Assembly (NCBI RefSeq): GCF_000368065.1
Contig: NZ_KB851200.1
Coordinates: forward strand, 734,419-798,418
Origin: Acinetobacter seifertii
Lineage (GTDB): Bacteria > Pseudomonadota > Gammaproteobacteria > Pseudomonadales > Moraxellaceae
Direction: 5' to 3'
Length of the DNA stretch: 64,000 nt
Part shown: positions 7,069-17,186 of the stretch, piece after piece
Layout of the letters: each line of letters starts with the position of its first letter
Position numbering within the stretch: position 1 is the stretch's first letter
The notes under the pieces: generated by a model
The model's database searches: none
What the model was told of the DNA's origin: nothing
What the model saw: the letters and a program-made list of their open reading frames with translations, nothing else
Program-made: the position numbers and the translations under genes

Positions 7069-9792
7069 ATGCCTTCTAAAATTAAGTTTAAACAGTCAAC
7101 TCTTTCTCACTCTATGCATTTAATCTTAAAAATGCAGAGTATACCTAAACTTATTTGTAGCAGCTTATTGTTAAGTTTATGTGTTACTCCTTGTTATGCT
7201 GAAAGTTCGGCAGAAACAGTAACATCAGCAGCCCAACAGACGGTAGCTAATTTATCATCACAACAAACCAGTACAAATAACCAAAATGATGTTCCAATTA
7301 CGGATGTTGCGACGCTTGTAACTCAAGCACAGCAGCAACAAGATAGCTTGGCTATATTGCAACAACAAGAACAATTTCCAAATCAGATTGAAGAATTTAA
7401 GCCAATCACGCTGGATAACCTTGATGACTTACCTGTTATGCCTGTTGATCAGAGTATGGCAAATGAAATTTATCGAGTTGCAGAAGAGGCAAAAACTGAA
7501 GCGCAAAACTTCCAAAATGGAACTCAAAAACATCCGGAAATAGTGGTCAATGATGCATCTCAAGCAGAATTACATGAAATTACTCAAGCACCTGTAAATA
7601 TTGACCAACTCATGAGTGAGATTCAATCGGATAGTAAGATTGTAGTCGAAGCAAATGAAACGGGAAAAACTTTACCAGAACTTACAGCCGCTACAGAAGA
7701 ACCACCTGAAGAGAAAGGTTTCTTTAAACGTATTATCAATAAAATTCGTCCGCCGCGTGTGGCTCCGATGGAACAAATTCCACGTATCACTGCGGAGGTT
7801 AGTGGTGCACCGGATGATCTTGCTAAAAATATCAAAGGTAAGTTATCTACATTTACCCAAGAATCATTTGAAGATTTTAATTCTGCGTTACCACAGCTTA
7901 GAAGTTTAAGTAACCAAGCCGCACAAGCTGTAGGTTATTACAATGCCGAATTTCGTTTTGAAAAATTAAGTGCAAGTCGAGTACGCGTAAAAGTCACACC
8001 AAATGAACCTGTTCGAATTAATGAACAAAATATTGAATTTAGTGGAGCAGGTGCAAAACAACCACAGTTCCAAGTTATTCGTTTAGTTCCAGACCAAGAT
8101 GTAGGAGATATTTTTAACCATGGTCTGTATGAAACAACTAAAAGCCGAATTGTAGATGCTGCATCAAATAATGGATACTTTGATGCATTTTGGCGGTTAC
8201 ACGATGTAAAAGTCAGCCAACCTGAAAACAAAGCAGATATTAATCTCAAATATGAAACGGGTGAGCGATACAAGCTTGGTAAGGTTGAGTTTCGTATGAG
8301 CGATCCTTCAAAACCATTACCTATCAAATTAAATATTTTGGAAAGTATGGCGCCTTGGAAAGAGGGCGATGACTATACATTTTGGCGTGTAAATGCTTTA
8401 GCTAATAACCTGACTAACTCGAGGTATTTTAACTATACTTTGGTCGATTCAATTAAACCTGATCCAATTGAAAAGCCGCTTGAGTTACCTCCAGATTTAC
8501 AAGCACTGGTCGATCAGCAAAATGTCACGATTGATGAATCAAAACTGCTTTCTCCAGAGCAACAACAACTTGCTAAAGCACGTCAATTAGCCTCACCTAC
8601 TAAAGAGGTTAGTCAAAATGTTGTAGACGAAAAACAATTTGCTGGGACTGAAAATGCACAATTAGCTGCAGCTCCAGCTGCTTTAAAAACTGCAGCAGAT
8701 CATCAAGAGCAAGAATCGGAACAAGACCGTTTACAAGCTAAAGCACGTGAAGAAAAAAGAATTCCAGTTATTGTGACTCTAAATGCAGACAGATTAAATA
8801 GTCTAGAAACTGGTGTGGGTTATGGTACCGATACGGGAGCTCGCTTACGTAGTCAATATCGTCGCTCAATTGTGAACGAATATGGTCATTCATTTGACGC
8901 GAACTTTGAGCTTTCTCAAATTCGTCAGTCCATAGATGGCCGTTATAGTATTCCTTATAAACATCCATTAAATGATTACTTTAACATTGTGGGTGGTTAT
9001 GAGCGTGAGACTAGAGATAATATTGGGCCTGATGTCAGTTTATTAACCGAATCTGCCGTGTTTGGTGGAGAGCGCGTTATTAAAAAACCGTTAGGTGATT
9101 GGCAACATACCATTGGAGTTCGTTATCGTCTGGATCGTTTAACTCAAAAAGGAAATGTCGATATTTCTGAGTTACCCGATGCTTTTAAAACTGCCGCTTC
9201 AGAGCAAGAAGCGTTATTGTTTGGTTATGAAACTTCTAAAACTTCAAGTAATACACGTTTAAACCCAACTAAAGCATTTAAACAAAGTTATAAGTTAGAA
9301 CTGGGAAGTAGCAGTTTACTTTCCGATGCCAATATGGCAATTGCAACAGCTGGTTGGAGATTTATTTATTCTTTAGGTGAGAATGATGACCATCAGTTTG
9401 TGGGCCGATCAGATCTTAGTTATATTTTTACCGATGAGTTTGATAAAGTTCCATACAATTTAAGATTCTTTACAGGTGGTGACCAAACAATTCGTGGGTT
9501 TGACTACAAAAGTCTTTCTCCGGAAGTAGATGGATATAAAATTGGTGGACAAGCTCTAGCGGTAGGCTCTCTGGAATACAACTATCAATTCAAAGAAGGT
9601 TGGCGAGCAGCAATTTTTTCTGATTTTGGTAATGCTTACGATAAGAATTTTAGTAACCCGACAGCTTATAGCGTTGGTGTTGGTATTCGTTGGAAGTCAC
9701 CTATTGGCCCAATTCGTTTGGATGTAGCTTCAGGTATTTCTGATGAAAATCATCCAATTCGTTTGCATTTCTTTATTGGTCCACAACTTTAA
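7069..9792 (+). CDS. tamA: Outer-membrane assembly factor TamA (BamA/Omp85 family)
   Basis: TamA works with TamB in assembling some outer-membrane proteins and in envelope lipid homeostasis. A signal peptide ends near residue 45 (LLSLCVTPCYA-ES). A long Q/A/E-rich region covers roughly residues 45-235, and POTRA-like repeats follow from about 240. The C-terminal barrel (about 570-907) contains GYGTDTGARLRSQYRR and the FTGGDQTIRGFDYKSLSP motif typical of TamA, and ends in FFIGPQL. At 907 residues it is far longer than the roughly 580 of enterobacterial TamA. The excess lies in the N-terminal region and in an insert of about 100 residues in the last POTRA domain. tamB follows after 26 bases. 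Confidence 0.88.
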   Translation: MPSKIKFKQSTLSHSMHLILKMQSIPKLICSSLLLSLCVTPCYAESSAETVTSAAQQTVANLSSQQTSTNNQNDVPITDVATLVTQAQQQQDSLAILQQQEQFPNQIEEFKPITLDNLDDLPVMPVDQSMANEIYRVAEEAKTEAQNFQNGTQKHPEIVVNDASQAELHEITQAPVNIDQLMSEIQSDSKIVVEANETGKTLPELTAATEEPPEEKGFFKRIINKIRPPRVAPMEQIPRITAEVSGAPDDLAKNIKGKLSTFTQESFEDFNSALPQLRSLSNQAAQAVGYYNAEFRFEKLSASRVRVKVTPNEPVRINEQNIEFSGAGAKQPQFQVIRLVPDQDVGDIFNHGLYETTKSRIVDAASNNGYFDAFWRLHDVKVSQPENKADINLKYETGERYKLGKVEFRMSDPSKPLPIKLNILESMAPWKEGDDYTFWRVNALANNLTNSRYFNYTLVDSIKPDPIEKPLELPPDLQALVDQQNVTIDESKLLSPEQQQLAKARQLASPTKEVSQNVVDEKQFAGTENAQLAAAPAALKTAADHQEQESEQDRLQAKAREEKRIPVIVTLNADRLNSLETGVGYGTDTGARLRSQYRRSIVNEYGHSFDANFELSQIRQSIDGRYSIPYKHPLNDYFNIVGGYERETRDNIGPDVSLLTESAVFGGERVIKKPLGDWQHTIGVRYRLDRLTQKGNVDISELPDAFKTAASEQEALLFGYETSKTSSNTRLNPTKAFKQSYKLELGSSSLLSDANMAIATAGWRFIYSLGENDDHQFVGRSDLSYIFTDEFDKVPYNLRFFTGGDQTIRGFDYKSLSPEVDGYKIGGQALAVGSLEYNYQFKEGWRAAIFSDFGNAYDKNFSNPTAYSVGVGIRWKSPIGPIRLDVASGISDENHPIRLHFFIGPQL

Positions 9793-9818
9793 AAATAAAA
9801 TTTTATTAGGTTTATTTT

Positions 9819-12800
9819 ATGGCGGAAGTAGAACAGCAGCCCACTTCGGCACCAAGCTCTCCTAAGAAGCGACGTATTTTGCGTAGCTTCTTGCTGACAA
9901 TATTAATCATACTTTTATTACTTGTTGCTTCCATCATTATTATGATGTCGACTGACCGTGGAAGCCGTTTTTTATTAGACCGTGTTTTACAAGCTCAACA
10001 AGTCATTAAATATGAGTATGAAGGGGGTAATTTACTTAGGGGAATTATCCTTAAAAATATTATTGTTCAGTTGGCAGAAGTCGATGTTACTTTAGATAGA
10101 GCTGATGTTCGCTTAGGATGGCGTTCTTTACTATTAGAAAAAGAAGTCCATTTAAGCAACGCAGATGTACGCAACTTAATCATTATTAATAAAGCGCCGC
10201 CGTCAGATAAACCATTTGGATTTAAACCTATAAAACTACCATTTGTTTTACGTATAGATAAGGCAGATGTTGATCATTTAGAAATTAAAAATTCGGGTTC
10301 TGTTGTAAATTTTCATGATGTCCACTTAAACGAGGCGCTGTGGTCAGAGACAAAGCTGAAGTTTGAAAACTCAAGCATGGATATGGGTTATCTTTCTGTA
10401 CATAACGCAACAGGAAACATGGATTTTAGTGGGAAATATCCGCTTAATGCGACAGCAGATTTAAGAATTCCTTCTTTAAAAAGCTTAAATATTCAAAATA
10501 TAAAAGTTGCAGCCAGAGGAAGTTTAGATACATTACAAGCTGGCGTAGCAACGACAACACCAGACCTCTTAACAGGCTGGGTTGTTTTACATCCAGTTCG
10601 TCATGAAGTTCCAATGCAAGGGGCTTTGTCACTTAAAAATTATCACTTGCCTTTACTAGTTGATCAAAAATTATTTGCTAAAAATGGTGTTATTAAATTT
10701 GAGGGTAATGTTCAAAAGCTTAACTTAGCACTTGATACAGATTTAAAAGGTGCGAACTTACCTGAAGGCCAATACAACGCCTTAATGAATACTGATTTAG
10801 TACATCAGTTGAATATTACTGACTTTAATGGCCAAGTCATGAAAGGTGCAATTAACCTTAAAGGGTTAGTGAGCTGGAAAGACCATGTTACTTGGGACAT
10901 AAAAGGTCGTTTAGATCATGTTAATCCTAAAGATAAAGCGATTCCTCAAGTCGTTCAGGACTTCTTACCACCAAGTTTAGATGCAGCAGTTTCTTCCACT
11001 GGTTCTTTAGAAAAAGGCACTGAAGTATTAGCCAATGTAGACTTCGACCGTTATGAATCTTGGAAACTTAAATTAAACCAAGCACCTGAAAAGAATAAAA
11101 AACCTCAACCAATGTTTATGAATGTGGCTTGGTCAAAAATAGACCGTGCTATGCCATATATAGGTTGGTTAAGCAGTGATAGTGGACAAGTTGATCTGAC
11201 TTTGCGAGATGGTCAGCAAGATATTAAAGTCGCAACCAAAGTATATCAGCATGAACAGACTCTTTTACCAGCAGGACAATATCTCGCAACGTTGAATGTT
11301 AAAGATAATATTCTTAATGTTCCTAGTTTTAGTTTTGCTGCTCAAAAAGGTAGCCTTACAGGCCAAGCCAAAGTTTTATTGCCTACTGAAAAACGTCAGT
11401 TGGCTTGGAATGCCTTATTAAATGCAAAAGATTTTAATCCGCAAAGTATTCATACAGCAGCACCTGTTAACCTACTCAATGGATCAATCAAAGCAAGTGG
11501 TTTTGCAAAGCCAAATCAACAAATTATTCAACTTGAAAAAATCGATTTAAAAGGTCAATTGGCTCAAGCAAGCCAAGAAACGGTTGCGCTAGCAGGGAAA
11601 AGTACAGCTGCTTTATTATTTAATGATGTTAAAGCAGGTGGTGGGTTTAAAGGTTTTGCAGTTAATTATGATGGATCGTTGAAAGCACTTAATCAGGCGA
11701 ATGGATTATTAAAGTTCTCTATTGCGGGTACTCCAGAGTTTATTCGAATTAACCAGTTACAACATGATGGTGTTGCTGGAAAAATCTATGCGACTGGCTC
11801 AGTAAACTTAAAAGATCGTATTGCTTGGGATATCAATAGCTCGCTTGTACGTTTTAAACCTCAATATTTTGCTTCAAGTGTAAAAGGCGAAATTTCAGGA
11901 AATGTAAAAACGCAAGGTGTTTGGTCTGATAAGTTAAAGCGTATTGATATTCAACAGTTGAATCTTGCAGGATTTTTGAATAACAAACCTGTGAGAGGTA
12001 AAGGTAATTTATCTATACTTATGGATTCGAACCAAAAGGGATTCTTACCTCAACAATTTGAAGCGAATAATCTATTTTTGGTTTATGCACAAAACCAGTT
12101 ACAAGCAACAGGTAATGCGCAAAATTTAAAAATTAAGCTCAATGCTCCTGCACTTTATGAGTTGTATCCTGGCTTGAGTGGGGGTGCCTATGGGGATTTG
12201 AGTGTCCAATCTCAACCTCGCCTAAAAGCTACCGCGAATATTGCAGTTGATAACTTTGCGTATACTAATTTAGTGAGTATTAAAAAACTGCGTATACAGG
12301 GTGAACTCCCAACATCTGAAACAACACCAACCCAGCTTACAGCTAAGTTAGATAATTTACGTAGTGGTAGCCGTCTAATTCAGTCTGCTGAAGTTAATTT
12401 AACAGGAACACGGAAAGCGCATTTATTAAAAGTGCAGGCAAACAATAATGTTTCTAAATTCTATGTTCAATTGGCAGGTGGTTTTAACCAAAATAATGAT
12501 TGGTTAGGCCAAATTCAAAAAGGAAGTTTTGATTCGCGACGAATTCGTTTAGCACAAAATCAAAATGCACCTATTATTTTCTCATCAGCACGTTCTGAAT
12601 TATTTGTTGGGCAACATTGTTGGCAGAGTAAAAATAGTCAGTTATGTCTTGATCAACCTGTACGTGTAAGTAAAGCACAGGGTAATATTTCATTTGTTAC
12701 CCAAAATCTGGATTTAGGCGATTTTGCTGCTTTCATGCCAGAAGGTTTGGCAATGACAGGGCAACTCAATGGATATGCGAAAGCTTCTTGGGTAAATGGT

Positions 12801-14324
12801 GGACATCCTAAACTTGATGCACGTTTAGTGACTCGAAAAGGTGAACTAGGCCTAGCTGCGGAAGACCCTCAGGATCCGCCAACCACATTGACTTATGACG
12901 AGCTCAGTGTAATTGCGAAAAGTATTTCAGATGGTCTATTGTTACGCGTTGACGTGAAAACACCTGATATTGGTACTGGCTATGCAAATGTCATTATTAA
13001 TCCATACCAACCCTCTATGCCAATGCGTGGTGAGGTGGCCTTTAATGATGTGCAATTAAAAGTTTTGAAACCATTTATTCAAGATGTACGCTCAATGAGT
13101 GGTACGTTAGCTTTAGCTGGTAAAGTAAATGGTACTTTAACCCAACCTCAATTTACGGGTGAAATGCGTTTGAAAAACGGGGCGATCAGTATGATCTCCC
13201 TGCCAGTGAACTTAACCAACGTACAAGTGTATTCATCTATTCGTCAGGATATGGCAACAATTGATGGTGCATTTAACAGTGGACAAGGGGTAGGTTTACT
13301 TAAAGGCAGTTTCGACTGGAAAGATTCACCGCGTCTACAGTTGAACTTAAAAGGTGATAACTTACTGGTACGCCAAGCACCATTAATTACAGCAATTGCA
13401 AATCCGAATTTGACACTTGATATGTATCCTTTCGATAAACGTTTAAGTTTGAAAGGGTCTGTAGATGTTCCTCGTGCACGTATTTCAATGCCTGAAACAA
13501 CGGCACCTGTCATTAATACATCTTCAGATGTGCGTATCGTCCGTCAGGGCCAAGACCCACTTGCAATTTTACGCGCAGCTAAACCTTGGGATATTCGTGC
13601 TGATATTTCGGTGAATATTGGTAACCAAGTAATCTTCCAAGGCTTTAACAGTAATATTCCTCTAGTTGGTCGTTTGAACTTGACTCAACGTGGTTATGAA
13701 ACGGCAATGCGCGCGATGGGTGCTATTGGTGTAAGTCAAAAAGTGAAAATTGAAGCATATGGTCAAAGCTTAGATTTAAATCGTGCAATTGCTCGTTTCA
13801 ATGGGCCACTGTCAAACCCGACTTTAGATATTGATGCGAATAAAAATGTTCAGGGAAGTATGGTTGGTGTGCGTGTTACAGGTACTGCGTCATCACCAAG
13901 TATTCAAGTTTATAATGATGCTGGTTTGTCTGAACAAGAAGCCTTGAATGCATTGGTAACGGGTCGTATTAATGAAGGTTCAAGCGGTTTAAGTAATTCG
14001 GAAGGTTTTAAATCTGATGTAAACAATACTATTGCTGCTGCTGGTATTAGTATGGGCTTAGGTGGCACTCGTGCTTTGACGAATCAAATTGGTCGTACTT
14101 TTGGTTTAAGTGGACTTGCCTTAGATGCCCAAGGTACAGGGGATGATACTCAGGTAAGCTTAACTGGATATATCACACCTGACTTATTTATTCGTTATGG
14201 TGTTGGTGTATTTACGCCAGTCAATAAGCTTACCTTACGTTATCAAATGAATCGCCGCTTATATTTAGAAGCAAGTCAGTCTTTAGAAAGAGCGATCGAC
14301 TTATTCTACAATTGGCGTTTCTAA
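9819..14324 (+). CDS. tamB: Translocation and assembly module protein TamB
   Basis: A 1501-residue AsmA/TamB-type protein. It has a single N-terminal membrane anchor (about residues 19-46, LRSFLLTILIILLLLVASII) followed by a very long periplasmic beta-rich body made of repeated short strands. The C-terminal DUF490/TamB domain includes AILRAAKPWDIRADISVNIG, ALNALVTGRI and FIRYGVGVFTPVNKLTLRYQ, and ends in W-R-F. It spans the periplasm as a hydrophobic groove and partners TamA. The downstream terminator closes the two-gene operon. Confidence 0.93.
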   Translation: MAEVEQQPTSAPSSPKKRRILRSFLLTILIILLLLVASIIIMMSTDRGSRFLLDRVLQAQQVIKYEYEGGNLLRGIILKNIIVQLAEVDVTLDRADVRLGWRSLLLEKEVHLSNADVRNLIIINKAPPSDKPFGFKPIKLPFVLRIDKADVDHLEIKNSGSVVNFHDVHLNEALWSETKLKFENSSMDMGYLSVHNATGNMDFSGKYPLNATADLRIPSLKSLNIQNIKVAARGSLDTLQAGVATTTPDLLTGWVVLHPVRHEVPMQGALSLKNYHLPLLVDQKLFAKNGVIKFEGNVQKLNLALDTDLKGANLPEGQYNALMNTDLVHQLNITDFNGQVMKGAINLKGLVSWKDHVTWDIKGRLDHVNPKDKAIPQVVQDFLPPSLDAAVSSTGSLEKGTEVLANVDFDRYESWKLKLNQAPEKNKKPQPMFMNVAWSKIDRAMPYIGWLSSDSGQVDLTLRDGQQDIKVATKVYQHEQTLLPAGQYLATLNVKDNILNVPSFSFAAQKGSLTGQAKVLLPTEKRQLAWNALLNAKDFNPQSIHTAAPVNLLNGSIKASGFAKPNQQIIQLEKIDLKGQLAQASQETVALAGKSTAALLFNDVKAGGGFKGFAVNYDGSLKALNQANGLLKFSIAGTPEFIRINQLQHDGVAGKIYATGSVNLKDRIAWDINSSLVRFKPQYFASSVKGEISGNVKTQGVWSDKLKRIDIQQLNLAGFLNNKPVRGKGNLSILMDSNQKGFLPQQFEANNLFLVYAQNQLQATGNAQNLKIKLNAPALYELYPGLSGGAYGDLSVQSQPRLKATANIAVDNFAYTNLVSIKKLRIQGELPTSETTPTQLTAKLDNLRSGSRLIQSAEVNLTGTRKAHLLKVQANNNVSKFYVQLAGGFNQNNDWLGQIQKGSFDSRRIRLAQNQNAPIIFSSARSELFVGQHCWQSKNSQLCLDQPVRVSKAQGNISFVTQNLDLGDFAAFMPEGLAMTGQLNGYAKASWVNGGHPKLDARLVTRKGELGLAAEDPQDPPTTLTYDELSVIAKSISDGLLLRVDVKTPDIGTGYANVIINPYQPSMPMRGEVAFNDVQLKVLKPFIQDVRSMSGTLALAGKVNGTLTQPQFTGEMRLKNGAISMISLPVNLTNVQVYSSIRQDMATIDGAFNSGQGVGLLKGSFDWKDSPRLQLNLKGDNLLVRQAPLITAIANPNLTLDMYPFDKRLSLKGSVDVPRARISMPETTAPVINTSSDVRIVRQGQDPLAILRAAKPWDIRADISVNIGNQVIFQGFNSNIPLVGRLNLTQRGYETAMRAMGAIGVSQKVKIEAYGQSLDLNRAIARFNGPLSNPTLDIDANKNVQGSMVGVRVTGTASSPSIQVYNDAGLSEQEALNALVTGRINEGSSGLSNSEGFKSDVNNTIAAAGISMGLGGTRALTNQIGRTFGLSGLALDAQGTGDDTQVSLTGYITPDLFIRYGVGVFTPVNKLTLRYQMNRRLYLEASQSLERAIDLFYNWRF

Positions 14325-14335
14325 ATGTATGAATT

Positions 14336-14364
14336 AAGAGCTCACTTTAAGTGGGCTCTTATTT
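14336..14364 (+). terminator. Terminator of the tamAB operon
   Basis: The stem AAGAGCTCAC/GTGGGCTCTT (one G-T pair) has a 5-nt loop and is followed by ATTTTATT. Confidence 0.75.
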
Positions 14365-14634
14365 TATTAACGCTATACTATTTTAAAAAAATTAATAATT
14401 CTCATATAGATCATTAATTTACTTTGAAGTAATCACATATTAAACACGATTCTGGTTAAAGAAACTTCACTTGAAAATTGCTGTTTTATAAATTAATTTT
14501 CAAAATCATTAAATGAAATTAGATCGATAAAGCCTTGTTGATAATTACAAATAAGGTGAATTTGATCCTAGCCAAAATAATGGACAGTACTTCCCTCTAA
14601 AGATAACGTAACGTTAACTTTGGAGATCCAAGAA

Positions 14635-14928
14635 ATGGCCAAACGTTTTAGTGCTGAATTTAAACAGCAAGCAATTGATTATGCACTTTCAAACTCACAC
14701 GAGCCTATAGCTGCAATCGCCCAGAAATTAGGTGTGGGTTATTCAACTTTAGACAAATGGATTCGTGAAACCAATCCAGTGGGTTCAAGCAAACGTCAAC
14801 TTTCACCAGAACAACAGCGGATCTTGGAATTAGAGAAAGAAGTCAAACAGCTCAAGGAAGCCAATGACATCTTAAAAAAAGCGCATGTGTACTTTCTAAC
14901 AGATCATGCCAAGAAAAGTACACGGTAA
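14635..14928 (+). CDS. IS3-family OrfA
   Basis: The start is placed at ATG 14635, behind a GGAG site at 14622, rather than at TTG 14620. The resulting 97 residues contain an HTH (AIAQKLGVGYSTLDKWIRE) and a leucine-zipper helix (ILELEKEVKQLKEANDILKKA). Slippage at 14874-14880 into the -1 frame would join it to OrfB. Confidence 0.87.
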   Translation: MAKRFSAEFKQQAIDYALSNSHEPIAAIAQKLGVGYSTLDKWIRETNPVGSSKRQLSPEQQRILELEKEVKQLKEANDILKKAHVYFLTDHAKKSTR

Positions 14929-14942
14929 TTCAAGATCTAGAT

Positions 14943-15794
14943 ATGAATGAAGTCACGGTATCTTCTGCCTGTAAATACCTAGGTGTCAGCACTTCAGGCT
15001 ATTATGCCTGGCGAAAACGTCAGGCCAATACGGTAGAGAAATATAATGATTTAAAAGCCGTATATTGGCAGCATCATGCACGATTGGGTGCACCTTCATT
15101 GGTACATGACATGCATGATTTAGGTTACAGCATGAGTGAACGCACTGTTGGAAGAATGCTGAAAAATCTGGGTTTACGCAGCAGGATTGCGCGTAAATAC
15201 AAGCATACGACTGATTCAAACCATCGTTTGCCTACAGCACCCAATCTGTTAGAGCGTCAATTTACAGTCATTCAGCCTAACAAGGTTTGGACAACGGATA
15301 TTACCTATATCCGTACCAAGCAAGGTTGGCTGTATTTATGTGTGATGCTGGATCTATTTAGTCGTCGTATCGTGGGGTGGCAAACCAGCCATCGAATAGA
15401 CCGCCAGTTGGTGTGTGATACGTTTAACTATGCAATGGCTCGTCAGGGTTATCCAACTGGTGTTATGGTTCATTCGGACCAAGGTTCACAGTACTGTAGT
15501 CGTGATTTTAGAGCGCTGTTACTGACAAATGATTGTACTCAGAGTATGTCTAGACGTGGAAACTGTTGGGATAATGCAGTGACTGAAAGCTTCTTTCATA
15601 CATTGAAAGGTCATGTGGTCCATGGCAGTGTGTTTGCCACTCGAAAAGAAGCGAATGCTGTCTTGTTTGACTATATTGAGATTTATTACAATCGGGTCAG
15701 AAGACATTCTGCAAATGGCTGGTTAAGCCCTGAAGCCTTTGAGAAGAAATATTTTAAGAATTTAGAGGGATTTGTTGTCCACGATACTGTCTAG
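14943..15794 (+). CDS. IS3-family OrfB (DDE transposase)
   Basis: A 283-residue integrase-core protein with HTH_21 near residues 45-95 and catalytic residues in VWTTDITYIRT (D), VMVHSDQGSQYCS (D) and WDNAVTESFFHTLK (E). The C-terminal IEIYYNRVRRHSANGWLSP is typical of the family. It is likely translated mainly as an OrfAB fusion, since its frame extends back toward the slippery site. It is intact. Confidence 0.9.
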   Translation: MNEVTVSSACKYLGVSTSGYYAWRKRQANTVEKYNDLKAVYWQHHARLGAPSLVHDMHDLGYSMSERTVGRMLKNLGLRSRIARKYKHTTDSNHRLPTAPNLLERQFTVIQPNKVWTTDITYIRTKQGWLYLCVMLDLFSRRIVGWQTSHRIDRQLVCDTFNYAMARQGYPTGVMVHSDQGSQYCSRDFRALLLTNDCTQSMSRRGNCWDNAVTESFFHTLKGHVVHGSVFATRKEANAVLFDYIEIYYNRVRRHSANGWLSPEAFEKKYFKNLEGFVVHDTV

Positions 15795-15817
15795 GATCAA
15801 TTTTCAAGGAAATGCCA

Positions 15818-17053
15818 GTGAAAAAAGTTACTTGTGTTGAAATTACAGAGAGCAAGGATAACGATATAAAGCTTAAATATCGTGCATTGATTCAGAAATT
15901 AACAGCAACTTTGTCGTTGACGTTTTTATCACTTGGGTGGGGTAACATAGTTAATGCCGCAGACCAACAAATCGCTTTAGTAGGAACATGGACATCTATT
16001 CCTAATGCACCACTTGTGCAAAAACCAAAGCAGGCCAGCGAAGGTTTGTACCAGTTTCAAGTTAATAGGGATGGGACTTTAACTCCTATTAAAGTATTAA
16101 AAATGAAAAGTCCTTCTTGGATTGTGAAATCGAAAGATGGTCGTTTTGCATATACAACAAATGAAGAAAATTTAGGAGAAGTCACTGCATTATCAGTTCA
16201 AAACGGAAAGGTAGAGGTACTAAATACAGTAGATAGCCATGGTGGGCATCCAACACACGCCTCAATCAGTTTAGATGGTAAATTCCTATTCGTGTCGAAT
16301 TATTCTGCATTTGATAAAGGTCGTGGTGGTGTAGCCGTTTTGCCAATTTTGCCAAATGGACATGTAGGTGAAATGGTACAGAATATTGTTTTCGCTGAAG
16401 GTTCTGGCCATGTCAAAGGTCGTCAGGAAAGTGGTCATGCACATTCGACAACTTTCAGTCCAGATGGTAAGTATTTATATGCGAGCGATCTAGGAAATGA
16501 CAAAGTCTATGCCTTTCGTTATAACCCTAACAAACCCCAACCACTTGAAGCAGACAGCAGTCGAGATGTGAAGTTTGTTCATGGTTCTGGGCCGCGCCAT
16601 ATGGTCTTTTCTCCAAATGGCGAACACGCGTACATTACCGCAGAAATGCGAAGTGAAATTGTAGCGTTCAATGTACAAGATGGACATCTGAAAAAAATAG
16701 CTGAGCTAAAGTTGGTACATGAAGATAAAACACCTGAATTTAAGAGTGCGAGTGGAATTATCTTGAGTCCAGATGGCAAATATGTCATTGCTGCCAATCG
16801 TGGCGCAGACAACAAACTTTTGGTATTTAAAATTCAACAAAATGGGTTGTTAGGTCAACCAGTCATTTATAAAGCTAATGGCATTGAACCACGAGCTTTC
16901 TCCTTCGATGCAACAGGTAAATATTTATATGTGACGAATGTATATAGTAATAACATCAGTTTGTTCCGCTTTGATGCAAAAAGCGGTAGCTTAAAACCTG
17001 CTGGCGATGCTGCAAAAATATCTACACCTACTGATATTAAGTTCTTTAATTAA
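15818..17053 (+). CDS. Lactonase-family seven-bladed beta-propeller protein, exported
   Basis: I prefer GTG 15818 as the start because an AAGGA site at 15806-15810 is then 7 bases away. ATG 15812 would leave only 1 base. The protein has a long N-region and then a hydrophobic stretch ending VNA-ADQQ, which looks like a signal peptide. Next come repeated blades of the form SPDGKYLYASDLGNDKVYAF, SPNGEHAYITAE and SPDGKYVIAANRGADN. This matches the lactonase (6-phosphogluconolactonase-like) fold family. The actual substrate is unknown, and export argues against the pentose-phosphate role. The IS just upstream probably removed or replaced its promoter. Confidence 0.75.
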   Translation: MKKVTCVEITESKDNDIKLKYRALIQKLTATLSLTFLSLGWGNIVNAADQQIALVGTWTSIPNAPLVQKPKQASEGLYQFQVNRDGTLTPIKVLKMKSPSWIVKSKDGRFAYTTNEENLGEVTALSVQNGKVEVLNTVDSHGGHPTHASISLDGKFLFVSNYSAFDKGRGGVAVLPILPNGHVGEMVQNIVFAEGSGHVKGRQESGHAHSTTFSPDGKYLYASDLGNDKVYAFRYNPNKPQPLEADSSRDVKFVHGSGPRHMVFSPNGEHAYITAEMRSEIVAFNVQDGHLKKIAELKLVHEDKTPEFKSASGIILSPDGKYVIAANRGADNKLLVFKIQQNGLLGQPVIYKANGIEPRAFSFDATGKYLYVTNVYSNNISLFRFDAKSGSLKPAGDAAKISTPTDIKFFN

Positions 17054-17097
17054 TTTGAGTAAAGCAACCTATATTTTTGACACTTCATATAAAAGAT

Positions 17098-17121
17098 CGA
17101 GAGCTGGTATCTCGGTTTTTT
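17098..17121 (+). terminator. Terminator after the lactonase-like gene
   Basis: The short stem CGAGA/TCTCG has a 7-nt loop and is followed by GTTTTTTT. Confidence 0.6.
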
Positions 17122-17186
17122 TATGGCAGTTTTTGCAAAGTCTGTCAGATTCAGTATGATGTGGGCAGCTTAGTCTGTGTAGAGTA

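Larger units (their letters stand above)
14563..15799 (+). mobile_element. IS3-family insertion sequence, second type (1237 bp)
   Basis: The imperfect terminal repeats begin TGATCCTAG, with about 24 bp matching overall. The 3-bp target duplication is ATT, at 14560-14562 and 15800-15802. It has an IS3-type OrfA and OrfB, with a poly-A slippery stretch (AAAAAAA at 14874-14880) read as TTA AAA AAA in the OrfA frame. The sequence differs clearly from the IS3 element at 2401. It sits 18 bp before the probable start codon of the lactonase-like gene and separates it from its original upstream region. Confidence 0.92.
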
